Below are positions 26,439-36,107 of a DNA stretch of 64,000 nt, piece by piece. Each line of letters starts with the position of its first letter. The stretch's first letter is position 1. Location: NCBI GenBank assembly GCA_964629885.1, contig CAZVRJ010000011.1, positions 3,007 to 67,006 on the forward strand, written 5' to 3'. Under the pieces are notes generated by a model that searched no databases, was not told where the DNA came from, and was given only the letters and a program-made list of their open reading frames with translations. A program made the translations under genes and the position numbers. The stretch is from CAYWCV01 sp964629885. GTDB taxonomy: Bacteria > Bacteroidota > Rhodothermia > Balneolales > CAYWCV01.

Positions 26439-27884
26439 TCAAGTATTAAATAGTGGCCAGTAAAATACGGCGAATAATAAAATAAATAACAGACCGATTA
26501 CTGCTATGAACCCTCCGACTTTGGCCAAATCTTTCGTTTTCACCAATCCGGTCGATATGGCGATGGCGTTAGGCGGCGTTGAGATCGGCAACATCATGCT
26601 CAGGCTAGTCGATACGGCGATTGTAACACCGGCAACTAACAGTCCAACTTCCGTATCCAAACTCACGGATAGACTCACGGCTAAAGGAATCAGCAAGGTG
26701 GCGGTAACCGTGTGCGAGAGTACGTTCGATAGCGATATCGAAACAATCGCAAACACAGCTATCAGCATTATCGGGCTGAATTGTCCCCAATCTACTGAGC
26801 GCAGAATCCAGTCAGACAGTCCCGTCTGATTCAGGGAAATTCCAAGTGCAAGTCCACCAGCCACCAGCCACAGCACCTCCCATGGCAATTTTCGGATGTC
26901 GTCTTTACTGAGGATGCTCGTCATGGTAAGCAACGCAATGGGTATTACGGAGATTAAACCAGTAGGTATGCCATGCAAAGCCTCGCTCATCCACAAAAGT
27001 ATCGTGCCGCCAAAGATGACGGTAAGCAACCTCGATTTGAAGGTCGGCCGACCTGCAGCCTTGATGTCGAGCTCGATGGTTGCCGTTTTAATCGGATAAA
27101 TACGCATGAGCAACCACCAACTCGTGAACAGCATGATGATTGCCAATGGCAAAACCATCGCCACCCAAGCTGTGAATGTGATTGGGAAACCGTTCTCCGT
27201 GAGTGATGCAAGCACAACAGCATTGGGGGGCGTTCCTATGGGGGTTGCGATGCCCCCCACGTTTGCAGCAATAGGGATGCATAGCGCGAGAGCGATCCGA
27301 AAAGGGTCTTCTTGGCTGAGCTTGGCCACAATAGGAATTATCACTGTCATCATCATGGCAGTTGTAGCCGTATTACTCATGAATGCAGACATCACGCCCG
27401 TTACAAGCATCAATCCAAGCAAAATGGATGATGGCTTCGATCCGAACGGGTGCAACAACCTGCGCGTAAGAGTTCTGTCCAAATTATACTTCACGGCTCC
27501 CTCGGCCAGCATGAACCCCGCCAAAAAAAGTATGATGATGGGATTGGCCAAGACGCCTAAAAAATAATGATACCCCGGGGCGTCGTACGCCGATTCACTC
27601 AAAGAGTAGCTAGATCCTAATATTCCCTCGGCGCTAAGAAGCAGCACCTGCATCAGTATCACGAAAAGAGAAGTGGCATAGATGGGGATGGCCTCGAAAA
27701 TCCAAAGCGCAACTGCTGCCAGGAAAATTGACAGTGTGATGTGGCCAGCTTGGCTCAATCCAGGCAGATCCAAGAAAAAGGGCACCACGAAAGCAACCAG
27801 CGCAATAGCGCCGCCAACATGTCGATGATCGAATTTCAGCATGGCCCTATACGGCATTGAGAACTTGGATGACTTTCGGTTCAT
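26439..27884 (-). CDS. SLC13/DASS family sodium-coupled anion transporter
   Basis: 481 residues, about 11-12 membrane helices. Both DASS signature sodium/substrate loops are present: NVGGIATPIGTPPNAVVLAS and MMLPISTPPNAIAIS. The family imports di- and tricarboxylates, or sulfate in some members, with sodium. It is the first gene of a three-gene operon with a receiver protein and histidine kinase, so its activity or expression is probably tied to that two-component pair. The start at 27884 is an ATG; later methionines (residues 10 and 15) are possible alternatives. Confidence 0.88.
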   Translation of the reverse strand: MNRKSSKFSMPYRAMLKFDHRHVGGAIALVAFVVPFFLDLPGLSQAGHITLSIFLAAVALWIFEAIPIYATSLFVILMQVLLLSAEGILGSSYSLSESAYDAPGYHYFLGVLANPIIILFLAGFMLAEGAVKYNLDRTLTRRLLHPFGSKPSSILLGLMLVTGVMSAFMSNTATTAMMMTVIIPIVAKLSQEDPFRIALALCIPIAANVGGIATPIGTPPNAVVLASLTENGFPITFTAWVAMVLPLAIIMLFTSWWLLMRIYPIKTATIELDIKAAGRPTFKSRLLTVIFGGTILLWMSEALHGIPTGLISVIPIALLTMTSILSKDDIRKLPWEVLWLVAGGLALGISLNQTGLSDWILRSVDWGQFSPIMLIAVFAIVSISLSNVLSHTVTATLLIPLAVSLSVSLDTEVGLLVAGVTIAVSTSLSMMLPISTPPNAIAISTGLVKTKDLAKVGGFIAVIGLLFILLFAVFYWPLFNT

Positions 27885-27966
27885 GGAGACAAATATACGG
27901 CAACATTCTTACCCATGATGATGATCCATATAATTGCTATTTTGAATGCAAACTTTTCAATTTTTT

Positions 27967-29163
27967 ATGTCAATTAATCAACTCGTAGTCGCATTCGGAG
28001 GGGTTTCTCCCGAACATGAGGTTTCCGTCCTAACTGCACACCAGGCGATTGCCGCCTTGCGCGAATCCGGCAAGTCGGTAACGCCACTCTACATATCTAA
28101 AAGTGGCCGTTGGTATACCGGAGATGTTCTTGCAGATCTAAAGCGATTCGAGGATATTACAGCCCTTGAGCGAGCCGCCACACCGTGCACGATATCGAAG
28201 AACGCCGATGGCATGCCCATTCTCTTGCAAACTGGTGCCACGAAGTTTTTCTCGAAACCCCAGGAGTGGCCGATTTATGTGATGGTGCTGGCATTTCATG
28301 GTGGCGATGGAGAAAACGGTGCGTTTCAAGGGTTGTGCGATGTCTTCAATATCCCCTACACGGGTCCAGGAGTACTAGGATCGGCACTAGGTATGGATAA
28401 GGTCGCTGCGAAGCGTCTAGCGCGTCAGGCGGGCTTGCCCGTGGTCGATTGGGTCGACTTCGCTGAGCAAAGATGGGTTCGTGAGAAGGACCAAATCATC
28501 AATGAAGTTTCCGAAATGGGATTCCCGCTTTTTGTAAAACCCGTGCACCTTGGAAGCAGCATTGGAATTACGATGGTAGATGGCGTCGAAAACCTGGAAG
28601 CTGCCGTCGAGAAGGCATTGCGATACGACTCAAATGTTTTGGTTGAAAAAGCTGTGCGACCTCTGCTAGAAATCAACTGCTCCGTAATGGGTAATGCGGA
28701 TGTGGCACAAGCCAGTGTTTGCGAACAACCGCAGGGTAAAGGCGAGTCGCTTACGTTTCACGACAAGTACCTTTCCGACTCATCGTCATCGAAGGGCATG
28801 GCTTCTGCTTCAAGAATCATCCCTGCTCCCATATCAGACGATCTCACAGGTAGGATCCAATCCATGGCTGTAAGGGTTTTCCAGACACTCAATGCAATTG
28901 GTCTGGCGCGATTAGATTTTTTGGTAAATCCCGACACAGAGGATATCTATTTTAACGAGATCAACACCATACCGGGGTCGTTTTCCTTCTATTTGTGGCA
29001 ACACAGCGGCATAGGTTTCGACAAACTGATTTTGAGATTAGTCGATATTGGTATGGAGGAGCATCGCCGGAAAAGCGGTCGAATTCGCAGCTACGAAACA
29101 AACCTACTGAGCATGAAAGCCGTCAAAGGTCTGAAGGGTCTAAAATCGGGTACATCTAAATAA
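27967..29163 (+). CDS. ddl: D-alanine--D-alanine ligase
   Basis: 398 residues from the ATG at 27967; an ATG at 27946 is also in frame. It makes the D-Ala-D-Ala dipeptide of peptidoglycan in the cytoplasm with ATP. Motifs are FGGVSPEHEVSVLTAHQAI near the N-terminus, AFHGGDGENGAFQG, the ATP-grasp segment FVKPVHLGSSIGI, and the metal/product site LDFLVN...NEINTIPGSFSFYLW. The last differs from the E. coli NTxPGMT form but occurs in many Ddl relatives. The next peptidoglycan gene is not nearby. Confidence 0.88.
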   Translation: MSINQLVVAFGGVSPEHEVSVLTAHQAIAALRESGKSVTPLYISKSGRWYTGDVLADLKRFEDITALERAATPCTISKNADGMPILLQTGATKFFSKPQEWPIYVMVLAFHGGDGENGAFQGLCDVFNIPYTGPGVLGSALGMDKVAAKRLARQAGLPVVDWVDFAEQRWVREKDQIINEVSEMGFPLFVKPVHLGSSIGITMVDGVENLEAAVEKALRYDSNVLVEKAVRPLLEINCSVMGNADVAQASVCEQPQGKGESLTFHDKYLSDSSSSKGMASASRIIPAPISDDLTGRIQSMAVRVFQTLNAIGLARLDFLVNPDTEDIYFNEINTIPGSFSFYLWQHSGIGFDKLILRLVDIGMEEHRRKSGRIRSYETNLLSMKAVKGLKGLKSGTSK

Positions 29164-29267
29164 TGGTGGGAACGCACAACATCTCGGAATCAATTAGATA
29201 TGAATACCTAATTTATAAATTGGTCGTTATCCTCAGATAATTTCGAGGTCACTATCTGCATCACCCT

Positions 29268-30788
29268 ATGAAACAAAAGCTGCAAATTATACTAGGTTTT
29301 TTCTCAATTTCAGTACTAGTTGCCGCCTGTGCGAGTACTGGACCCCTTACAGTAGTAGACGCCCCTGCAACTACTATTACCTCGAACAACCAGGAATCTG
29401 TTCGTGCAAGGGCCGAGATGAAGCTGCTCAAATACGGCGAACTCGACCAAATTAAAACACTTGACCCCCTTTATGCATTGAATCCAGCCGCGCAGCGTAT
29501 TGTGCAGCTCGTTCATGAGGGGCTCACAGGGTTGGATGTTAATGGAGATGTGAAACCGCGACTAGCAGCGTCCTGGGATGTCACATCCGACTCATTGACA
29601 TGGTTATTCACGTTGAGGGATGACATTTTCTTCCATGATGCCACGGTGTTTACCAGCGGGATCGGACGTAAAGTTATTGCTCAAGATGTTTATAATGCAT
29701 TTCGAAGAATGGCTAGCAATACGGTCCCACCCGATGCGGCACGACTTTTCACAGGCAGCATCATCGGGTTCGATGCTTTTTTTAGGGAGCAGAACGAAAT
29801 TTATTTCGAGCAGGATAGGGTAATTCGTGACATTCAAGGAATCAGGGTTATCGACGAACGTACTATCCAGTTTAATCTCAATCACCCAGATCCGAAGTTC
29901 CTTCAGAAATTAGCATCGCCGTTGGCTGTGGTTTATCCTGTTGAGGCGTTTGCCAATAAACGTTCGGCCGAAGAGGGAGATCCTGTCGGTACTGGACCAT
30001 TCCGTTTTGAGCGTGCATATGGCGATACGTTGTTTGTATTGACCCGAAACACGCGGTATTGGGGTGGAGCAGACAAGATCAGCATCGACCAGATCGAAGT
30101 AGTGAATCAACGTGCTGAGTCGGAGCTTTTTAAGCGTTTCGCGAGGGAGGAAATCGACTTTATTGCCGAGCTCGGGCCAGAGATGATTCGAACGCTAATC
30201 AACGACCAAGGCAATCTAGAAGAATCATATACTGCAAGTTATGAGTTGTACCGTGGGCACCCACAGCGTTACGATTTGAATTTCAATCCACAAAACGCAT
30301 ACTTGTTTAACATAAACGACGCTTTGTCTGTCATTAAAGAATTTAACGTTGAGGAGTATGTTCGTTTGATGGGTACCAATGTAGTACGTGTGGTTAACCC
30401 ACTCATGCACACACCCGATGGTTTCACATCTATGAGGGTGGCACGCTTCGATACTGTTCGAAATGTGGTGAATGTGAGCTACAACGGGAATCAGATTGCT
30501 GGTGATTTTCTGCTTAATGTGGTTCAATCTGCGCGAAACATAACTCCTATGCGTATCTATCGCACACCCCTCGTTACCCAAGAGATTTTGTTTTTTATGT
30601 CGCAACCCGGCTTGTATACATCTAACGGATTTATCGACGACAACGATGTAATGGCGGCTAACAGAGTGTTGCGTTTCGACATCAATCGTTTTGCGATTAC
30701 AAACAAAAAAGTTCGTGGCATCCAAATGAACGAATTCTCTTGGTGGCTCGACTTTAGGAACGTGGTTATTCAAGACGATCCCTCTTGA
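29268..30788 (+). CDS. Peptide-binding lipoprotein (solute-binding family 5)
   Basis: 506 residues. The lipoprotein signal ends in VAAC (Cys21). The body is a family 5 extracellular solute-binding protein of the DppA/OppA type (LDPLYALNPAAQRIVQLVHEGLTGLDVNGDVKPRLAASWDVTSDSLTWLFTLRD..., GTGPFRFER, NTRYWGG). These proteins deliver peptides or other ligands to ABC importers, but no permease or ATPase gene is adjacent. It is followed after one base by the NAD kinase gene, so the pair is likely co-transcribed. Confidence 0.85.
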   Translation: MKQKLQIILGFFSISVLVAACASTGPLTVVDAPATTITSNNQESVRARAEMKLLKYGELDQIKTLDPLYALNPAAQRIVQLVHEGLTGLDVNGDVKPRLAASWDVTSDSLTWLFTLRDDIFFHDATVFTSGIGRKVIAQDVYNAFRRMASNTVPPDAARLFTGSIIGFDAFFREQNEIYFEQDRVIRDIQGIRVIDERTIQFNLNHPDPKFLQKLASPLAVVYPVEAFANKRSAEEGDPVGTGPFRFERAYGDTLFVLTRNTRYWGGADKISIDQIEVVNQRAESELFKRFAREEIDFIAELGPEMIRTLINDQGNLEESYTASYELYRGHPQRYDLNFNPQNAYLFNINDALSVIKEFNVEEYVRLMGTNVVRVVNPLMHTPDGFTSMRVARFDTVRNVVNVSYNGNQIAGDFLLNVVQSARNITPMRIYRTPLVTQEILFFMSQPGLYTSNGFIDDNDVMAANRVLRFDINRFAITNKKVRGIQMNEFSWWLDFRNVVIQDDPS

Positions 30789-30789
30789 C

Positions 30790-31653
30790 ATGCGTTTTGG
30801 AATCATCGCAAACCCTAAGAAGTACGCTGTTCGCGACCCACTGTTGCAAATCCAGCAGTGGTGTGCATCGAAAGGCCACGAGGCTTTGGTATTGCAAGAG
30901 CTTATTGAAAGCGATGGCTCCAACGGATCGTCGAATTATGAATCTGAGCAAGATATCATAGCCGATGCGGATGTGATTATTGGCATTGGTGGCGACGGTA
31001 CCATGCTGCATGCCGCTCGTTTAATTGGAAATTCGAACAAGCCAATTCTCGGTGTTAACTCAGGGCGCCTCGGTTTTTTAGCAACACTTCAGCAAAACGG
31101 GATTACTGAGGCACTTCAAAATATAGCGTCGGGCAATTATGAGCTAGAACAGCGCTCGTTGCTGACTTCGGTCGATTCGTCTGGAAACTGTTACCACGCG
31201 CTGAACGAGTTTGTGTTTAGCAAAAGAGAAAATCCGGCAATGATTGTCGTTGAAGCTTGGTACGATGGCCAGTTTATCAACCGGTATTGGGCCGATGGAT
31301 TGATCATTGCGACACCGACTGGTTCAACTGCATACAATCTGTCGTCTAATGGCCCCATTGTGTCGCCTATTGCAGATGTTATGATTCTTACACCCATCTG
31401 TCCGCACACACTCACCATACGCCCATTAGTCATTCCAGCTGACAGAGAATTGAAAATTCGGGTTGTTTCCCAGCCCCATGAGGTGTTATTTTCCTATGAT
31501 GGTCAGGTCTTTGAAATTGCCGAATATCCTTTTGAGGTACGGATCATTCGATCTGGATTTTCGGTAAACATGATTCAGCTTCCAGGTCATAGCTATTTTG
31601 ACACGCTCCGTACAAAACTGATGTGGGGCAAAGATTATAGAGAGATTACCTGA
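30790..31653 (+). CDS. nadK: NAD kinase
   Basis: 287 residues. It phosphorylates NAD to NADP. The diagnostic GGDGT motif is present with catalytic Asp69 (IIGIGGDGTMLHAAR), then the NE motif (HALNEFV) and the glycine-rich TPTGSTAYNLS. Usual bacterial length. It sits one base after the binding-protein gene and 45 bases before malate dehydrogenase. Confidence 0.93.
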   Translation: MRFGIIANPKKYAVRDPLLQIQQWCASKGHEALVLQELIESDGSNGSSNYESEQDIIADADVIIGIGGDGTMLHAARLIGNSNKPILGVNSGRLGFLATLQQNGITEALQNIASGNYELEQRSLLTSVDSSGNCYHALNEFVFSKRENPAMIVVEAWYDGQFINRYWADGLIIATPTGSTAYNLSSNGPIVSPIADVMILTPICPHTLTIRPLVIPADRELKIRVVSQPHEVLFSYDGQVFEIAEYPFEVRIIRSGFSVNMIQLPGHSYFDTLRTKLMWGKDYREIT

Positions 31654-31698
31654 CAGAAATTATCATCCATTGAGCCGTAACTAAATATCCCGAATATC

Positions 31699-32655
31699 AT
31701 GAAAGTAACAGTTGTAGGCGCAGGCGGTAATGTAGGCGCAACCGTAGCCTTAGCCGTCGCACAGCGCGATTATGCAAAAGAAGTAATTTTGGTCGACCTT
31801 GAGCGCATCGAAGGCGACAAAACATTTTATCCGTCAGTAGGTCGTGGACTCGACCAGTGGCAGACATCACCCATCTTCGGATTCGACACCCGACTGAAGG
31901 GTTCCACAAACTATGATGACACGGCTGGGTCAGATATCTGCGTGATAACTGCAGGTGTACCACGCCGCCCAGGTATGAGCCGCGACGATCTTCTTTCGAT
32001 CAACGCCAACATCGTTAAGACGGTTACTGAGAAGTTGGTTGAGAAGTCGCCCAATACAATCATTATCGTTGTCTCCAATCCATTGGATGTAATGACCTAT
32101 GTGGCCTACAAGGCCAGCAAGCTCCCTGCAAACCAAGTGATGGGAATGGCTGGAATTCTCGATACGGCCCGTTATAGAGCCTTCTTAGCCGAAGCGTTGG
32201 ATATATCGCCCAAAGACATCCAGGCGCTTCTGCTGGGTGGACACGGCGACACCATGGTTCCACTGCCAAGGTACACCACTGTATCGGGTATACCTGTGAC
32301 CCAGTTAATCGCCAAAGACAAGCTTGATGCCATTGTTGAACGTGCTAAAGTTGGTGGTGGCGAGCTCGTGGGTCTTATGGGTACATCAGCTTGGTATGCA
32401 CCGGGTGCTGCAGCTGCGCAAATGGTTGAGGCCATCGCTCTAGATCAAAATCGTATTTTCCCATGTGCTGCATGGCTTACTGGTGAGTACGGGATCAATG
32501 ACCTCTATCTTGGAGTACCTGTGAAATTGGGTAAGGGTGGCATCAAACAGATCATTGAGGTTGAACTCGACGATCAGGAGCAAGAGCTCTTAATGAAGTC
32601 GGCTGCTTCCGTTCGGTCGGGGGTTGACGACTTAGCCCGCATTCAACAAGCTTAA
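31699..32655 (+). CDS. mdh: Malate dehydrogenase
   Basis: 318 residues of the LDH-like malate dehydrogenase type. The NAD-binding motif is VVGAGGNVGA. The mobile loop GVPRRPGMSRDDLL carries the arginines that select malate rather than lactate. Substrate and proton relay residues are in SNPLDVMTYVA and GGHGDTMVPLPR (catalytic His). Interconverts malate and oxaloacetate in the citric acid cycle. It likely forms an operon with nadK and ends before a GC-rich hairpin. Confidence 0.92.
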   Translation: MKVTVVGAGGNVGATVALAVAQRDYAKEVILVDLERIEGDKTFYPSVGRGLDQWQTSPIFGFDTRLKGSTNYDDTAGSDICVITAGVPRRPGMSRDDLLSINANIVKTVTEKLVEKSPNTIIIVVSNPLDVMTYVAYKASKLPANQVMGMAGILDTARYRAFLAEALDISPKDIQALLLGGHGDTMVPLPRYTTVSGIPVTQLIAKDKLDAIVERAKVGGGELVGLMGTSAWYAPGAAAAQMVEAIALDQNRIFPCAAWLTGEYGINDLYLGVPVKLGKGGIKQIIEVELDDQEQELLMKSAASVRSGVDDLARIQQA

Positions 32656-32674
32656 TTTTTTTATATTTCGGAGA

Positions 32675-32704
32675 TGCCGGACTGGTGCAACCATCAGTCC
32701 GGCA
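32675..32704. repeat. GC-rich hairpin after mdh (copy 1 of a shared palindrome)
   Basis: Arms TGCCGGACT (32675-32683) and AGTCCGGCA (32696-32704) form a perfect 9-bp stem. Inner bases GGT/ACC can extend it. No T run follows. The 11-mer AGTCCGGCACT ending this element recurs at 35509-35519, on the other side of the hybrid kinase gene. Confidence 0.6.
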
Positions 32705-32752
32705 CTCACTTGATGGAGCTTAGTATCCTCCAGATTGTCCACTCTGTAGTTT

Positions 32753-35497
32753 GTGTCGATCCTGAATAATCGAATTCATATTACCTTGGTAACAAAGGAG
32801 GAGTCCGTCATCCAGTCACTAGATGAGGCACTCTTCGGACTTCATGTTGAGTATTCGATCGACAGGGTGATTGCCAGAGCTGAAGATGCAGCCACAGTTA
32901 TCGAAAAAGACACGGATTTTGTTTTCATATCGTGTAACGAAAATGCCGAAAACGGTATAAAATTCATCAACACGCTACGTGAAAGAGGGTTGCGGGCACC
33001 TGTTGTGGTTCTCGTAAAAAAGGCAGATGCGCGTGATGCCGTCGAAATGATGAGAATGGGCGCATTCGATTACATACCTGAATACGAAATTTCGGTTGAA
33101 CGTATCACCTATGTAATCAAGTCGGGGCAGATGTTACGCGATGCTGACCGCGAGAAGCAAAGGGCATTGTATGAGTTGGAAGAGTCGAGACACCGTCTTC
33201 GTGAAGCTCAAATGTTGGCGCGTGTTTCGAGCTATGAGTACAATATCCATACGCACGACATCAAGATATCCGAATCATTCCATCGGCTTTTCAGGTTACC
33301 CAGACGTTTTACAAAGCTTAGTGGTGACGAATTGAGGAAATTCATTCACCCTGATGATTTACATGAAGCATTGAGTCGATTTTTGGCATGTGCTGAAACA
33401 GGTGTCGAATTTAGGCATGAGTTTCGGGCGCTGTTTCCAGATGGGAAGGTTTTTTATCTGACCGGGGCAGGTGTGAGGAAGCTCGATGAAAATGGCAACC
33501 CATTTAAGATTGTAGGCACCGTACAAGACATTACCGAGCAGAAGAACACTGAAAACACGCTTCGTGAGAACGCATCATTGTTGAAGTCGATAAATCACAA
33601 CATAAAGGAGGGTATTTATCGAAGTACTCGTGACGAGGGTCTGATTTATGCCAACCAAGCATTTGCCAACATGTTCGGCTACGACTCGCCTGATGATGTG
33701 AAGTCGATTCCGATCAATGCGCTTTATGCCGACCCTACCATGCGGAAGCAGATTTTACAGAGTTTAGAACGAGGAATCGATAGAAGTAACGACGAGGTTT
33801 TATTTATTAGGCGCGACGGCACCCATTTTTGGGGTTTGCTAAAAAGTATTAGCACGATCGACTCTGATGGCAGGGTAATCTTCGATGGAGCCATCATCGA
33901 CATTTCAGACAGGAAAAAGTTTGAGGTTGAGCTGAGGAAGGCGAAGGAAGCGGCCGAATCTGCAGCCGTCACAAAGTCAGAATTCCTTTCTAACATGAGC
34001 CATGAGATTCGCACCCCAATGAATGCCATTCTTGGGCTGATCGACCTCTTGCTTCAGGAAGATTTTAAAGATAAGAACCTGGAAAATCTCAAGGCAATCA
34101 AGTACTCTGCCGATAATCTTCTCGTGATCATCAACGACATTCTCGACTTTTCAAAGATCGAAGCGGGGAAGGTCAATTTTGAGCATATCGACTTCAACAT
34201 CCAGGAGTTGATGAACGATCTATTGTACACCCAAAAGATTCGGTCGGACACTAAAGGCATAGAGCTAAATCTTGAAATTGAGCTTGATGTCCCCAGATAT
34301 CTAAATGGGGATCCCTATCGGCTAAATCAGATAATGCTTAACCTGACAAGTAATGCCATCAAGTTTACAAACATTGGCCGTGTTGATGTCAATGTTAGCA
34401 GGATCTACGAAGACGAGTCGGGAATTGGTTTGTCGATATCCGTGAAGGATACTGGGATCGGCATTCCGCAGGCGAAGATCAATACCATCTTTGAAAGCTT
34501 TACACAAGCTTATACCGACACAAGCCGAAAGTACGGTGGTACTGGTCTTGGATTGGCTATTACAAAAAAGTTGGTAGAAATGCAGGGTGGCAGCATCATG
34601 GTGAAAAGCCGTGTCGGTGTTGGATCCGATTTCACGTTTATTTTGAAGTTCCAGAAGGGAAATCCAATCAACAAAGAGACCGTTGAGAGAATTGTAGCTC
34701 GCAAGGACTTGAAACAAAGCAAGATTCTAGTTGCCGAAGACAACACGATGAATCAGTTTGTGATCAACAAATTGCTTATTAAGTGGAATGCCGTAGTTTT
34801 TATAGCCGACAATGGCAGCAAAGCATTAGAAATATTAGAACGTGAACCAATCGATGTCGTTCTAATGGACTTGCAAATGCCCGAGTTAAATGGTTACGAT
34901 ACGACCAAGATTATTCGCGATTCGAATAGTTTGGTTTTAAACCATAAAGTCCCCATTATTGCACTTACGGCAGATGCATTTTCTGAGACAAGAAAAAAGG
35001 TGCTTGAATCTGGTTTTGATGATTTTGTTACGAAACCATTTGATCAGGATACCTTATTTTTAAAAATCAAACGCCAGCAATACAAGGCGCGAGAAATCGA
35101 AAACCACGAATCAATTGGACCCGCTATGTCAGACGCAAATAAGGATGGACTTGTTGACCTATCGTATTTTAGGGAGGTTGTTGGCGACGACGATGATATG
35201 CTCGTCGAGTTGTTGACCATGTTTCTAGACCAGAACCCGAAAGAGATCACCGACTTGAAATTCATGCACGAAGCAGGCAGCATGGACGACGTCAAAAAAT
35301 TGGCACACAAAATGAAGTCAAGCTTGGGCACACTGGGCATGAAGGCCACCGTTCATGTGTTGAACATGATCGAAAAAGAGGCTCTTGAAGGGAATAAAGT
35401 AAGAGTAGGCGAGTTGGTGGCAGTAGTAGCCCACAGCTGCGATCTGGCAAGGGCAGAGATCAATGCGATTGTAGATCGGATTAGTGCCGGACGATAG
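32753..35497 (+). CDS. Hybrid histidine kinase: pseudo-receiver, two PAS, HK, receiver, HPt
   Basis: 914 residues, GTG start, no membrane segment. Order: receiver-like domain (about 5-125) in which the phospho-Asp position reads FVFISCNENAENG, so it is probably not phosphorylated; PAS (about 150-265); PAS (about 280-395); HisKA with His417 in SNMSHEIRTPMNAILGL; HATPase (DPYRLNQIMLNLTSNAIKF, GTGLGLAITKKL); receiver with Asp706 (VVLMDLQMPELNGY); C-terminal HPt with His852 (LAHKMKSSLGTLGM). It can run a complete internal His-Asp-His relay. No output regulator is adjacent. Its stop codon lies within a hairpin. Confidence 0.9.
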   Translation: MSILNNRIHITLVTKEESVIQSLDEALFGLHVEYSIDRVIARAEDAATVIEKDTDFVFISCNENAENGIKFINTLRERGLRAPVVVLVKKADARDAVEMMRMGAFDYIPEYEISVERITYVIKSGQMLRDADREKQRALYELEESRHRLREAQMLARVSSYEYNIHTHDIKISESFHRLFRLPRRFTKLSGDELRKFIHPDDLHEALSRFLACAETGVEFRHEFRALFPDGKVFYLTGAGVRKLDENGNPFKIVGTVQDITEQKNTENTLRENASLLKSINHNIKEGIYRSTRDEGLIYANQAFANMFGYDSPDDVKSIPINALYADPTMRKQILQSLERGIDRSNDEVLFIRRDGTHFWGLLKSISTIDSDGRVIFDGAIIDISDRKKFEVELRKAKEAAESAAVTKSEFLSNMSHEIRTPMNAILGLIDLLLQEDFKDKNLENLKAIKYSADNLLVIINDILDFSKIEAGKVNFEHIDFNIQELMNDLLYTQKIRSDTKGIELNLEIELDVPRYLNGDPYRLNQIMLNLTSNAIKFTNIGRVDVNVSRIYEDESGIGLSISVKDTGIGIPQAKINTIFESFTQAYTDTSRKYGGTGLGLAITKKLVEMQGGSIMVKSRVGVGSDFTFILKFQKGNPINKETVERIVARKDLKQSKILVAEDNTMNQFVINKLLIKWNAVVFIADNGSKALEILEREPIDVVLMDLQMPELNGYDTTKIIRDSNSLVLNHKVPIIALTADAFSETRKKVLESGFDDFVTKPFDQDTLFLKIKRQQYKAREIENHESIGPAMSDANKDGLVDLSYFREVVGDDDDMLVELLTMFLDQNPKEITDLKFMHEAGSMDDVKKLAHKMKSSLGTLGMKATVHVLNMIEKEALEGNKVRVGELVAVVAHSCDLARAEINAIVDRISAGR

Positions 35498-35519
35498 GGA
35501 CATGCCCAAGTCCGGCACT
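35483..35519. repeat. GC-rich hairpin overlapping the hybrid kinase stop codon (copy 2)
   Basis: Perfect 10-bp arms AGTGCCGGAC (35483-35492) and GTCCGGCACT (35510-35519), with an inner GGG/CCC pairing in the loop. The stop TAG (35495-35497) is in the loop. It lies between convergent genes and could act as a two-way terminator or mRNA-end stabiliser, though no T run follows. Confidence 0.65.
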
Positions 35520-35530
35520 TCCTAAGTGTG

Positions 35531-35992
35531 TCAATCAGTCGTTTCGATTACTTTTGTTCCGGCCATATTGTCGCCAAAGCGTCGGCCTTCAGCATCGGTG
35601 AGTACTTTAAATACTTCGACTAAACCGATCACGAGTCCTGCAATACTCAATATCATTATGGCCAACCAACCCAATATGGGTATAAATAGCAGGATACCAT
35701 TGAATGCTCCTAAGGCGAACATCCAGTTTCTCCGAATGGACTTCTCAATGGTCATTTTTGAGCCGTCATTGGTAATTGGGCGGAGCTTCATCACTTTCTT
35801 GCCAATAGAGCGGCCGTCCATGAAATCAAGCTCTAATCCATCTCTTAGCAACATGTACGCTGCACCAGCTATTGATCCCACCAACGGGATAAAGCTTATA
35901 ACTGCGGCAATAACGCCGTCGATCAAGGCTGCAACAAAACGTTTTGCGAGGTCTGCTTTCACCAAGCCACCTCCCATGCTAATATTTTCCAT
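35531..35992 (-). CDS. RDD family membrane protein
   Basis: 153 residues with two or three hydrophobic segments. RDD-family signatures are seen: AKRFVAALIDGVIAAVI near the start (the R..D pair), DGRSIGKKVMKLRPI in the loop, and RRFGDNMAGTKVI at the end. The family is widespread. Some members have been linked to ion exchange, but the role here is unknown. It is convergent with the hybrid kinase gene. Confidence 0.8.
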   Translation of the reverse strand: MENISMGGGLVKADLAKRFVAALIDGVIAAVISFIPLVGSIAGAAYMLLRDGLELDFMDGRSIGKKVMKLRPITNDGSKMTIEKSIRRNWMFALGAFNGILLFIPILGWLAIMILSIAGLVIGLVEVFKVLTDAEGRRFGDNMAGTKVIETTD

Positions 35993-36107
35993 TCGAAATC
36001 CCCTTCAGTTTTTGTTTGTTTGAGCAATTCAATAGGTTGACCAACCATCGGTCATCCAAATCCTGAACTTACAATACGAAAAAAAACTGAAAACGGGCTC
36101 ACACCTC

